Part shown: in pieces, positions 47,597-55,697 of the stretch
Position numbering within the stretch: position 1 is the stretch's first letter
Layout of the letters: the number at the start of each line of letters is the position of its first letter
Assembly: GCA_913060975.1 (NCBI GenBank)
Contig: CAJXVC010000002.1
Span: 62,001 to 126,000 of the forward strand
Length of the DNA: 64,000 bases
Origin: an uncultured Gammaproteobacteria bacterium
GTDB taxonomy: Bacteria; Pseudomonadota; Gammaproteobacteria; Pseudomonadales; Pseudohongiellaceae
Reading direction: 5' to 3'
Program-made: the position numbers and the translations under genes
The notes under the pieces: generated by a model
Seen by the model: the letters and a program-made list of their open reading frames with translations, nothing else
Databases searched by the model: none
Told to the model about the DNA's origin: nothing

Positions 47597-48508
47597 ATGA
47601 TACCGTCGATAAAACAGCTCAAATACCTCTGCGCCGTCGCTGAGCACAAGCATTTCAGCAAGGCTGCTGAGGCCTGTCATGTCACACAATCTACTCTTAG
47701 CGCGGCAATTCAAGAGCTTGAATCGCAGTTGGGGATTATTATCTTCGAGCGCAATAAAAAGAGCGTGCTGATTACCCCGCTGGGCGAGCGCTTGCTGCAT
47801 CAGGCACGAATCATTCTTGGGGATGTCGAGGACTTTGTCAGTTTGGCAAAATCCCATGATGAGGCGTTGGCTGGTGAGTTGCGTCTTGGCGTGATACCAA
47901 CTATCGGACCGTTTCTATTGCCGCGCATGCTCGGTGAGCTGCGTAAGCAATATCTCAAGTTGAAACTCTTTCTGAAAGAAGACCTGAGCTCGCATTTGGT
48001 TCAGCAGCTGCAGCAGGGTGATCTTGATCTCATTATTCTGGCATTCCCTTACCACATGCCAGACATGGAGACGGTCACCTTGTTCAAGGATGAATTTTTG
48101 CTGTGTTTACCGCCGGGCCATGCGCTGGAAGGCAGTAAGCAGGTTCGCCAGCAGCAGCTTCGTGGTGAGCAGCTATTGCTCCTCGAAGAAGGCCATTGTT
48201 TGCGCGACCATGCGCTTGAGGCGTGCAAATTGGAAAGTGCCGATACCGATCTGGTCTATCAAGGCACCAGCTTGCACACCCTGGTGCAAATGGTGGCTAA
48301 TGGTCTGGGAGTGACTTTGTTGCCGGCCATGTCTGTGCAAGCCGACGTGCTGGGTGAGACACATTTGATGCTCAAGCATTTCAACAACGAAAACGTGTCC
48401 AGAGAAATTGGCATGGCGTGGCGTAAATCTGACCCGCGTAAAGAGGATTACCGGCTGCTCGCGGAGTTTATTCGCCAACACGCCAAGCTGGCCCGGCCTA
48501 TTCCATAA
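47597..48508 (+). CDS. oxyR: Hydrogen peroxide-inducible regulator OxyR
   Basis: A 303-residue LysR regulator. The two redox cysteines are at C201 and C210 in GHCLRDHALEAC, with the same eight-residue spacing as E. coli C199/C208, which identifies OxyR with high confidence. The N-terminal HTH is LKYLCAVAEHKHFSKAAEACHVTQSTLS. ATG 47597 has no Shine-Dalgarno; a -10-like TATATT at 47584-47589 would place the RNA start at or beside the ATG (leaderless). Convergent with the udg-like gene, overlapping 11 nt. Confidence 0.94.
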   Translation: MIPSIKQLKYLCAVAEHKHFSKAAEACHVTQSTLSAAIQELESQLGIIIFERNKKSVLITPLGERLLHQARIILGDVEDFVSLAKSHDEALAGELRLGVIPTIGPFLLPRMLGELRKQYLKLKLFLKEDLSSHLVQQLQQGDLDLIILAFPYHMPDMETVTLFKDEFLLCLPPGHALEGSKQVRQQQLRGEQLLLLEEGHCLRDHALEACKLESADTDLVYQGTSLHTLVQMVANGLGVTLLPAMSVQADVLGETHLMLKHFNNENVSREIGMAWRKSDPRKEDYRLLAEFIRQHAKLARPIP

Positions 48509-49088
48509 GCGAGTTAACCGCAAGTTGTAGTGCTGGAACTACCTCTTCTTCAAACCAGCTATTGCGTCTAAGCCAAAGTTGATTGCGTGGCGAGGGGTGT
48601 GGCAATACAAAAACTTCAGGAGCAAATTCGCGCCAGTGGGATACTCTCTCGGTGAGGGTTTTATAGTGGCCTGGTAAATAATAGTTCTGCGCATATTGGC
48701 CTATTAATAATGTGCAGCGAATATCCGGTAGCTTTCGTTTGAGTGACTCGTGCCACAAGGGTGCACATTCCGGGCGAGGGGGCAGGTCGCCCGACTTGCC
48801 TTTGCCAGGGTAGCAAAACCCCATAGGCATTATGGCGACTTTGTCGATATCGTAGAACGTCGCTTCATCGAGGCCCAGCCATTGACGCAGGCGTTTGCCA
48901 CTGGCGTCGTTCCACGGAACACCGGTAGCGTGGACTTTTGTACCCGGAGCCTGACCGATTATCAATAATCGTGCTGCTGAGCCGAGCCGTACCACCGGAT
49001 TGGGCTCCGGAATCCAATGCTCACAAACACGGCATGCGCGCACTTCTTGCAACACCGACTGTAGTTGAGATGCTAGACTGCGACTCAT
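48498..49088 (-). CDS. Uracil-DNA glycosylase family protein
   Basis: A 196-residue member of the UDG superfamily: GQAPGTKVHATGVPWND (active-site region resembling the GEAPG of family 4), and a late HPSPRN motif. Two Cys near the N-terminus (CRVCEHW) are reminiscent of the Fe-S-type UDGs, but the full four-Cys set is not obvious. Subfamily and activity are uncertain. Its 3' end overlaps oxyR by 11 nt on opposite strands. Confidence 0.82.
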   Translation of the reverse strand: MSRSLASQLQSVLQEVRACRVCEHWIPEPNPVVRLGSAARLLIIGQAPGTKVHATGVPWNDASGKRLRQWLGLDEATFYDIDKVAIMPMGFCYPGKGKSGDLPPRPECAPLWHESLKRKLPDIRCTLLIGQYAQNYYLPGHYKTLTERVSHWREFAPEVFVLPHPSPRNQLWLRRNSWFEEEVVPALQLAVNSLME

Positions 49089-49176
49089 AAATACCAGTAT
49101 AGACTGAAGTCGGATCTTCTCGGAAGCGGATGGGTCCAGTCTTTATTGCGCTTAGCTCGATATGGAAAAGAGCAGC

Positions 49177-49263
49177 ATGGTTAAGAAGAGCAGGAAGGGC
49201 AATAGAGAGGGTCATTGGAAGGTTAACAAGAAGCCCAAAAGTAAGCCTGATAGGAAGTTTTAA
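49177..49263 (+). CDS. Possible 28-residue basic small protein
   Basis: ATG 49177 to a double stop TAATAA (49261-49266) encodes MVKKSRKGNREGHWKVN… with a strongly basic composition and the tail PKSKPDRKF. An AAGAG ribosome-binding-site candidate lies just upstream; a longer start at 49162 adds five residues. Its Arg codons are AGG and AGA, unlike the neighbours' CGN. Resembles short ribosome-associated or nucleic-acid-binding peptides, but no known family is identified. It lies 27 nt before the metallophosphoesterase gene. Confidence 0.45.
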   Translation: MVKKSRKGNREGHWKVNKKPKSKPDRKF

Positions 49264-49290
49264 TAAACCAGTGGAACAAAAAAGTCGTTG

Positions 49291-50088
49291 ATGAACATTT
49301 ACGCGGTCTCTGACTTGCATGTGGATTATCCGGAAAACCGGCAGTGGGTAGCACGCCTGGCCGAGTCCTGTCATCGTGATGATGTGTTAATCGTCGCGGG
49401 GGATGTCAGTGACCAAACCGGCTTGCTTGAGGAAACACTGCGTACCCTGAAGTCCGGATTCAAGCACGTGTGTTTTGTGCCGGGTAACCACGATCTGTGG
49501 ACTTGTGATGAGTATGACTGCTCACTGCAAAAATTCGAAGCGCTGCAGACGCTTTGCCAAAGACTCGGCGTGGAGACTGGCGTGCTGCACCTGGATTCAG
49601 TGTCCATTATCCCGTTGCATAGCTGGTATGATTTCAGTTTTGGTGAACCGGATCGCTATTTGCGCCGCGCATGGCGGGATTTTCGCGCCTGCCACTGGCC
49701 CGCGCCACTGCATGATGAGGCTGAACTCACCAAGTATTTTCTGGCTTTGAATGAAGCACATTTACAGCTCAGTAATGACACAGTAATCAGTTTTTCACAC
49801 TTTCTGCCGCATCTGGATGTTATGCCCGCGCAGATTCCCGAGCATCGCCGCAAGGTCTACCCCGTGCTTGGTAGCCACAAGCTTGGCGAACAATTGCGCA
49901 GACTGCAGCCAGATATTCATGTCTATGGCCATAGTCATGTCAATCGGGACATTGAACTGGATGATATTCGCTTTATTAATAATGCCTTTGCCTATCCTGC
50001 AGAGCATCGTATAGCACGCAAGCAGTTGCACCTCGTTTATCAGGCCGCGGCAATAACTCAAAGCGAATCGAAAGAAGACAGTCAATGA
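49291..50088 (+). CDS. Calcineurin-like metallophosphoesterase
   Basis: A 265-residue protein with the metallophosphoesterase motifs DLHVDYP, VAGDVSDQ, VPGNHDLW and YGHSHVN. ATG 49291 is preferred to an adjacent TTG at 49288. Substrate unknown. Its stop overlaps the next gene's start by 4 nt (ATGA), implying translational coupling with the phosphopantetheinyl transferase; the similar pairing in other bacteria suggests a role in holo-ACP formation or turnover, which is inference. Confidence 0.87.
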   Translation: MNIYAVSDLHVDYPENRQWVARLAESCHRDDVLIVAGDVSDQTGLLEETLRTLKSGFKHVCFVPGNHDLWTCDEYDCSLQKFEALQTLCQRLGVETGVLHLDSVSIIPLHSWYDFSFGEPDRYLRRAWRDFRACHWPAPLHDEAELTKYFLALNEAHLQLSNDTVISFSHFLPHLDVMPAQIPEHRRKVYPVLGSHKLGEQLRRLQPDIHVYGHSHVNRDIELDDIRFINNAFAYPAEHRIARKQLHLVYQAAAITQSESKEDSQ

Positions 50089-50900
50089 ACACAATGCCAC
50101 AAGTCAGCAATGAGACATTGCATCTGCCCGAAGGCGAGATCCATTTGTGGAGTGCCAACGTGCAAGATTTTGCTGTGGCTGAATTGATAGTGATCGCGCA
50201 GGAATGGCTCAGCGAGCGAGAGTTGGCACGCTATCAATGTTTGCAAGTGGCGGCGCAACGGCACCGCTTTTTGCTGGGTCGATGGCTGCTGCGGCAAACC
50301 TTGTCAAGATATCTGGGTAGTGAGCCAGCGCAATGGCAATTTGTCGAGAATGAGTACGGCAAACCAGCGCTGGCGAGCGCCAATGCGCAGTTACAATTCA
50401 ACCTGACACACTCGGGTGACTTTATTGTCTTGGTGTTAGCAACGAACCACGAGCTAGGTGTGGATATTGAATACAGTCATCGTGAACGACGTTTTCAAGC
50501 GCTGGGTGAGCGCCATTTTTCTGCGACCGAAGTGGCCGCACTACAACGCTGTGCCGCTTCTTCTGATAGTTCATTGCAGCAGCATTATTTTTACCAGCTC
50601 TGGACGCTCAAAGAAGCTTGTCTCAAGGCGGTGGGGAGTGGTCTGGTGTTGCCATTGGATGGTTTTAGTTTTGATTTGTCGCAGCCGAAAAATTTGCACA
50701 TGGATGTTAATGCGTCGGTGCAGACATCGGCCAAGAGTTCGGGGCATTGGCAGGTTTGGCAATTGGAATTTGCTGCGGATTACGAATTGGCTGTTGCGCT
50801 GCGCAGTCAAGAACGACTTACAACACAGCTAGCCAGTTGGCGCTGCAAGGATTTTCAAGCAATAGAAAAGTGCGATCTGTCGATACGTCGTCAACTCTAA
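50085..50900 (+). CDS. 4'-phosphopantetheinyl transferase (Sfp type)
   Basis: A 271-residue Sfp-type PPTase that attaches phosphopantetheine from CoA to carrier proteins. The magnesium motifs are present: LGVDIEY and LWTLKEACLKAVGSGL (WxxKEA). No PKS or NRPS lies in the window, so it may serve the fatty-acid ACP or a distant cluster. It is coupled to the metallophosphoesterase by ATGA overlap. Confidence 0.9.
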   Translation: MNTMPQVSNETLHLPEGEIHLWSANVQDFAVAELIVIAQEWLSERELARYQCLQVAAQRHRFLLGRWLLRQTLSRYLGSEPAQWQFVENEYGKPALASANAQLQFNLTHSGDFIVLVLATNHELGVDIEYSHRERRFQALGERHFSATEVAALQRCAASSDSSLQQHYFYQLWTLKEACLKAVGSGLVLPLDGFSFDLSQPKNLHMDVNASVQTSAKSSGHWQVWQLEFAADYELAVALRSQERLTTQLASWRCKDFQAIEKCDLSIRRQL

Positions 50901-50906
50901 TGCGCA

Positions 50907-52196
50907 TTAATCGGCAATGAGTTCGAGTGTGTTCGCGTCGGGCCACATACGCACAGTGCGGATGACGTTGTCTTTTATTTGCACGATCTCTGCATAGTAA
51001 CCGCCGAGTTCGATACCCACGGAAGAATCTGGGATAGCCTGTAGAATTTCCATGAGCAAGCCGTTAATGGTTTTTGCGCCGGCAGTGTCCAGTTCCCAGC
51101 CCAGCGTGCGATTGATTTCGCGAATGCTTGTTGCACCATCAATCAAATAGCTGCCATCGTTTTGCGCATGGATGTCCTTGCTGTTCGCGGCCAGGTCGGT
51201 AGTAAATTCGCCAACAATTTCTTCAAGAATATCTTCCAGCGTCACGATGCCTTTGACCGCGCCGTACTCATCAACAATGAGCGCCATGCGCAATTTCTTC
51301 TTTTGGAAATTAAAAAGCTGTGTATGCAATGGCGTACTTTCATGGATGAAGTACGGGTCATTGGTTTCCTGAACCAGCATGGCCCGGTTTACGGTTTCCA
51401 CCTTGACCAGCTTGCCGACACTGCGCATGTGCAGGATGCCAACGACATTGTCAATGTCCTGGCGAAAAACCGGCATTCGGGTATGTTGGCTGCCGGCAAT
51501 CTGGTCGAGTATCTCGTCCATGTCATCTTCGATATCGATGCCGAGGACTTCATTGCGCGGCACCATGATGTCGCTGACCGTGGCTTTCTCCAGATCGAGA
51601 ATGTTGAGCAGCATGCCGTGACGGCGTCGGGGAATCCGCTCGCTCGATTCATACACGACGGTGCGTAATTCTTCCTGAGACAATTGCTGCTGGTTGTCGT
51701 CCTCGCCAGGTTTAAAGCCAAGCAGGCGTACCAGTCCGTTGGAGACGATATTGACCATCCATACTACTGGATAGAGGATTTTCAATAACAGGATCAACAG
51801 GATGCTTGAAGGATAGGCTACTTTTTCCGGGTAGAGTGCAGCGATAGTTTTCGGAGTGACTTCAGCAAAGATCAGAACAACCAGTGTGAGGATGATTGCT
51901 GTTGCGATAGGGGCCGGGTCGCCTACTATGGCAATGGCGATAGACGTGGCAATAGACGCGGCAAGAAAGTTGACGAAGTTGTTGCCAATAAGAATGACGC
52001 CAATCAGCTTGTCGGGCTTTTCCAGCAGTCTGCTGGCCCGCATTGCGCCAGCATGTTTCTCTCTTTTGAGATGTTTGAGCCGGTAACGATTCAGGCTCAT
52101 CATGCCTGTCTCCGAACTGGAGAAGTAGGCAGAGGCTAGTATCAGGGCTGCGAAGGAAACCAGCAGCATAGTTAATGAAGGGCTTTCGCTACCCAT
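50907..52196 (-). CDS. CNNM/CorC-type membrane protein with CBS domains
   Basis: A 429-residue protein: DUF21 (CNNM) with four membrane helices (about 1-190, SSETGMMSLNRYRLK), two CBS domains (about 205-325, including AGSQHTRMPVF), and a C-terminal CorC_HlyC domain. Related to YfjD/MgpA-type magnesium or divalent-cation exporters. Placed convergently with the PPTase gene (6-nt gap). Confidence 0.9.
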   Translation of the reverse strand: MGSESPSLTMLLVSFAALILASAYFSSSETGMMSLNRYRLKHLKREKHAGAMRASRLLEKPDKLIGVILIGNNFVNFLAASIATSIAIAIVGDPAPIATAIILTLVVLIFAEVTPKTIAALYPEKVAYPSSILLILLLKILYPVVWMVNIVSNGLVRLLGFKPGEDDNQQQLSQEELRTVVYESSERIPRRRHGMLLNILDLEKATVSDIMVPRNEVLGIDIEDDMDEILDQIAGSQHTRMPVFRQDIDNVVGILHMRSVGKLVKVETVNRAMLVQETNDPYFIHESTPLHTQLFNFQKKKLRMALIVDEYGAVKGIVTLEDILEEIVGEFTTDLAANSKDIHAQNDGSYLIDGATSIREINRTLGWELDTAGAKTINGLLMEILQAIPDSSVGIELGGYYAEIVQIKDNVIRTVRMWPDANTLELIAD

Positions 52197-52261
52197 TTAT
52201 AAAATCAACCTTTAGATTATTGTAACGGCGTGTAGATGCTCGGGCCTGAACGGCAATGCTT

Positions 52262-53059
52262 TTACCCGATAACGAGTTCAAGCGCGATTTTGGACCCATA
52301 GAAACCGACGATGAGCAAACCAAAGCCGGTAAGAGTGCCACGTATTGCTGTGCGTCCACGCCAACCTAATTGGTGTCTTCCCCACAGCATCACTGCGAAA
52401 ACGAGCCAGGCAAGAACTGAGAAAAAGGACTTGTGAATAATACCGTCACGACCCCAGATGTCATCGATGAACACCACGCCGAAGACTATTCCCAAGCTTA
52501 GCAGGCATTGGCCTACCCACAGCAATTCAAACAGGAACACTTCCATATCCTCAAGCGGTGGGAACCTGCGCAGGAAACCGCCCGCATGACCGTGCTTGAG
52601 CTGTCTGTTTTGGTAAGCCAGAAAGCCTGCCTGCAAGGCGGCTATGGTCATAAAGCTGTAGGCGAGTATGGAAATCAGAATGTGACTGGCCAGACTCAGG
52701 CTGACCTGAGTTGGCGGCAAGTCGCTGGGAATGGTCAGCGACGCCACGATGGCAACAATGGCTAGCGGGAACAAGCCCAGAAACAGGTTTTCCAGTGGTT
52801 TGCGTAGACTGGAGATCAACACCAACAGGGAAATAGAGACAGCGATCAGCGTGCTAATCTCTGACAGGCCGAAATGGTAACCGTTGCTGGCCCGGATGAC
52901 GCCGTATGCACTAATGGCGTGAGCTGCCACGGCCAAACAGCCAAATAAAAACACCTGGCGGCGGGATTCTCGCTTGCCAGTGAAATTAAGACCCTGGAAT
53001 ACGGCGCCGGCCAGATAAAACATGACGGCAAATAATCCAGAAATAACGGTAACTTGCAT
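52262..53059 (-). CDS. CcsA/YpjD-like cytochrome c assembly family membrane protein
   Basis: A 265-residue protein with about eight membrane helices, matching the YpjD/CcsA family, which shares the haem-handling fold but lacks the full WGxxWxWD site. In gammaproteobacteria it often lies next to ffh, as here (divergent). Its role is not established. Confidence 0.85.
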   Translation of the reverse strand: MQVTVISGLFAVMFYLAGAVFQGLNFTGKRESRRQVFLFGCLAVAAHAISAYGVIRASNGYHFGLSEISTLIAVSISLLVLISSLRKPLENLFLGLFPLAIVAIVASLTIPSDLPPTQVSLSLASHILISILAYSFMTIAALQAGFLAYQNRQLKHGHAGGFLRRFPPLEDMEVFLFELLWVGQCLLSLGIVFGVVFIDDIWGRDGIIHKSFFSVLAWLVFAVMLWGRHQLGWRGRTAIRGTLTGFGLLIVGFYGSKIALELVIG

Positions 53060-53124
53060 GTGTAAGTATGACTAGGTTGGGTATCGGGAAAGTGTCGCAC
53101 AACCGGCTGGGTGGTTGAAGTCCT

Positions 53125-53153
53125 TTTTTAAGGGGGCTGGTAGCCGCTATAAT
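53125..53153 (+). promoter_or_regulatory. Promoter of ffh
   Basis: Consensus -10 TATAAT at 53148-53153; the -35 position holds only TTTTTA. It lies in the 158-nt divergent gap between the ypjD-like gene and ffh. Confidence 0.5.
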
Positions 53154-53217
53154 GCCCTGTTCCACTCGCACCAAGTCCGGGATGTCAGATATCCCCCAGC
53201 AAATTGAGTTGTAAATC

Positions 53218-54609
53218 GTGTTTGATAATTTAACAGATCGACTGTCAGGTACCTTCCGGAAATTAACCGGCAAAGCCACTCTTACTGAGAACAATATCTC
53301 CGAAGCGCTGCGGGAGGTACGCCGTGCCTTGCTGGAAGCGGACGTCGCTTTGCCAGTGGTCAAGGATTTTATTGATCGGGTCAGCACGCGTGCGGTTGGT
53401 CAGGAAGTGTCCAAGAGCCTCAGCCCCGGCCAGGCTTTTATCAAGATCGTGCAGGCCGAACTCGAAGCGGTCATGGGCAAATCCAATGCCGAGCTGGACC
53501 TTAAGGCGGTCCCGCCAGCGATTATCCTCATGGCCGGTTTGCAGGGCGCGGGTAAGACAACAACCGTGGGCAAGCTCGCCAATTGGCTGAAGACTTCCCA
53601 GAAAAAGAAAGTCATGGTGGTCAGTGCCGACGTCTATCGTCCAGCAGCCATCCAGCAATTGCAGACTTTGGCCAGTGAAATCGATGTGCAGTTCTTTGCC
53701 AGTGACGCCAGCCAGTCGCCTACAGCCATTGCCGCTGCCGCAGTCAAGGAAGCAAAACGTCAGTTCGTTGACGTTCTGCTAGTGGATACCGCGGGTCGTT
53801 TGGCCATCGATCAGCAAATGATGGATGAGATTCGCGCGCTGCATCAGCAATTGAATCCGGTGGAAACCCTGTTCGTTGTCGATGCCATGACCGGTCAGGA
53901 TGCGGCCAATACGGCAAAGGCATTCAATGATGCCTTGCCATTGACCGGTGTTGTACTGACCAAAGCGGACGGCGACGCCCGCGGTGGTGCGGCGCTGTCG
54001 GTGCGCCACATTACTGGCAAGCCGATCAAGTTTATCGGTATGGGCGAGAAGCCCGATGCCCTCGAGCCATTTTATCCCGAGCGAATTGCCTCGCGGATAC
54101 TCGGCATGGGTGACGTGCTCTCTCTGATCGAGGAAGCCGAGAAAAAAGTCGACAAGCAACAAGCCGAGCGTCTGGCCAAGAAGATCAAGAAGGGCAAGGG
54201 TTTCGATCTGGAAGACTTCAAGGAACAGTTGCAGCAGATGAAAAACATGGGCGGCGTCAGCAGCATAATGGACAAAATGCCTGGTATGGGCGCATTACCA
54301 CCTGGCGCAGCCAGTATGGTGGATGAGTCTCAGTTCCGCCGTATGGAAGCCATTATCAATTCCATGACCATGCGTGAGCGCGTCAACCCTGACGTGCTCA
54401 ATGGTTCGCGCAAGCGCCGCATCACACAGGGTTCCGGCACCCAGATTCAGGATCTCAACCGACTGCTGAAGCAACACAAACAGATGCAGAAGGTGATGAA
54501 GAAGATGAAGGGTGGCAACATGGCCAACATGATGCGCGGTCTGGGTGGCATGCAAGGCGGCCCAGGCGGGGGAGGATTCCCCGGCGGTGGCAAATTCCCT
54601 CGTTTTTAA
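53218..54609 (+). CDS. ffh: Signal recognition particle protein Ffh
   Basis: A 463-residue SRP54 homologue: N domain, GTPase G domain with GLQGAGKTTTVGKLA and DTAGRLAIDQQ, and a methionine-rich M domain (QQMKNMGGVSSIMDKMPGMG) that binds 4.5S RNA and signal peptides. The C-terminus is Gly/Met/Pro-rich. Starts with GTG at 53218. Confidence 0.97.
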   Translation: MFDNLTDRLSGTFRKLTGKATLTENNISEALREVRRALLEADVALPVVKDFIDRVSTRAVGQEVSKSLSPGQAFIKIVQAELEAVMGKSNAELDLKAVPPAIILMAGLQGAGKTTTVGKLANWLKTSQKKKVMVVSADVYRPAAIQQLQTLASEIDVQFFASDASQSPTAIAAAAVKEAKRQFVDVLLVDTAGRLAIDQQMMDEIRALHQQLNPVETLFVVDAMTGQDAANTAKAFNDALPLTGVVLTKADGDARGGAALSVRHITGKPIKFIGMGEKPDALEPFYPERIASRILGMGDVLSLIEEAEKKVDKQQAERLAKKIKKGKGFDLEDFKEQLQQMKNMGGVSSIMDKMPGMGALPPGAASMVDESQFRRMEAIINSMTMRERVNPDVLNGSRKRRITQGSGTQIQDLNRLLKQHKQMQKVMKKMKGGNMANMMRGLGGMQGGPGGGGFPGGGKFPRF

Positions 54610-54667
54610 CGAATTTTTACAGAGTCGGAATAATTGCGCGAAGGCTGGAAATCTGGGCTTTCTACGC

Positions 54668-54696
54668 TTCCAATGCTGGCTCATTTGACATAGAAT
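54668..54696 (+). promoter_or_regulatory. Promoter of the rpsP-rimM-trmD-rplS operon
   Basis: A -10 TAGAAT (54691-54696, 5 of 6) with -35 TTCCAA (54668-54673) at 17 bp; the bases just after the -10 (ACCCGCC) form a G/C-rich discriminator, as in stringently controlled ribosomal-protein promoters. A TTGACA at 54685-54690 overlaps the -10. Confidence 0.5.
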
Positions 54697-54785
54697 ACCC
54701 GCCTTTTTACCCGGGCCCCCTTAAAAGCCGTGCCTACTGCACCTAAGCCCGTGTAAATACTAGAGTTTTTTGACAGGAAATATTT

Positions 54786-55046
54786 ATGGTCACGATTCGA
54801 TTGTCTCGTGGTGGCGCCAAGAAGAAGCCGTTTTACCACATCACTGTTGCGGATAGCCGCACAGCCCGTGATGGCCGCTTTATTGAGCGTATCGGTTTTT
54901 TTAATCCAATGGCAAAAGGTCAGGAAGAGCGTTTGCGTCTTGATCTGGACCGCATGGATTACTGGCGCACCCAGGGTGCTCAACTGAGCCCACGCGTTTC
55001 CAAGCTGGCTAAAGTAGCCGTCGCAGCGCCTAGCACTGAGGCCTGA
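54786..55046 (+). CDS. rpsP: 30S ribosomal protein S16
   Basis: An 86-residue S16: [19 protein letters not shown] at the N-terminus, and [10 protein letters not shown] and [12 protein letters not shown] as expected. The first gene of rpsP-rimM-trmD-rplS. RBS AGGAAA lies 5 nt before the ATG. Confidence 0.97.
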   Translation: MVTIRLSRGGAKKKPFYHITVADSRTARDGRFIERIGFFNPMAKGQEERLRLDLDRMDYWRTQGAQLSPRVSKLAKVAVAAPSTEA

Positions 55047-55068
55047 TAACGGCCCTGACGGGTTGCCA

Positions 55069-55635
55069 ATGAGCGACGACATGAGTGCAGTCACTGGCAG
55101 TGCCGACTCTACACTTGTGTTGGCGAAGATTGGCAAAACCCATGGTATCAAAGGCTGGGTGAGACTGATTTCCTTCACCAGCCCGGAAACCAACGTAGCT
55201 AACTACCGACATTTTCAGGGTGCCAGCAAGGGGCTGAAAAGCCAGAGTCTGGCTTTGGAAATGGATGACCACAAACTGCAAGGCAACGGATTAATAGCGC
55301 ACTTCAAGGGCTATGATGATCCGGAAACCGCTCGCCAGCTTACTGGTGTGGAATTGGCCATCAACAGCGCAGAGCTGCCGACTCTACCAGAAGGTGAATA
55401 CTACTGGTTTCAGCTGCAGGGCTTGCAAGTAGTGAATCCTCGCGGCGAATGCTTTGGAGAGGTGAAAGAATTGCTGGAAACCGGTGCCAATGACGTCATT
55501 GTCGTGGTCCCGAACCAGAACAGTATCGACGATCAGGAACGACTGATTCCCTTCTTGAAGGAGCGGGTGGTCCTGAAAGTAGATTTGGATAGCAAGCAAA
55601 TTACAGTTGCTTGGGAAGCGGACTATTTGTCCTGA
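55069..55635 (+). CDS. rimM: 16S rRNA processing protein RimM
   Basis: A 188-residue ribosome-maturation factor with an N-terminal RimM domain (LAKIGKTHGIKGWVRL) and a C-terminal PRC barrel (EYYWFQLQGLQVVN). ATG 55069 is taken as start; a TTG 6 nt earlier and an ATG at 55081 are alternatives. Its stop codon lies in the first of three 14-bp tandem repeats. Confidence 0.95.
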   Translation: MSDDMSAVTGSADSTLVLAKIGKTHGIKGWVRLISFTSPETNVANYRHFQGASKGLKSQSLALEMDDHKLQGNGLIAHFKGYDDPETARQLTGVELAINSAELPTLPEGEYYWFQLQGLQVVNPRGECFGEVKELLETGANDVIVVVPNQNSIDDQERLIPFLKERVVLKVDLDSKQITVAWEADYLS

Positions 55636-55669
55636 ATTGACTGTCCTGAGCGGGCCGTCCTGAACAAGC
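55628..55669. repeat. Three 14-bp tandem repeats over the rimM stop
   Basis: TGTCCTGAATTGAC, TGTCCTGAGCGGGC and CGTCCTGAACAAGC lie end to end (14-bp period). Each holds a TGA at the same place, one being the rimM stop (55633-55635). Because 14 is not a multiple of 3, the three TGAs fall in three different frames. Confidence 0.8.
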
Positions 55670-55697
55670 TTCCACGACTGAGAAGCATGGGGATCCA

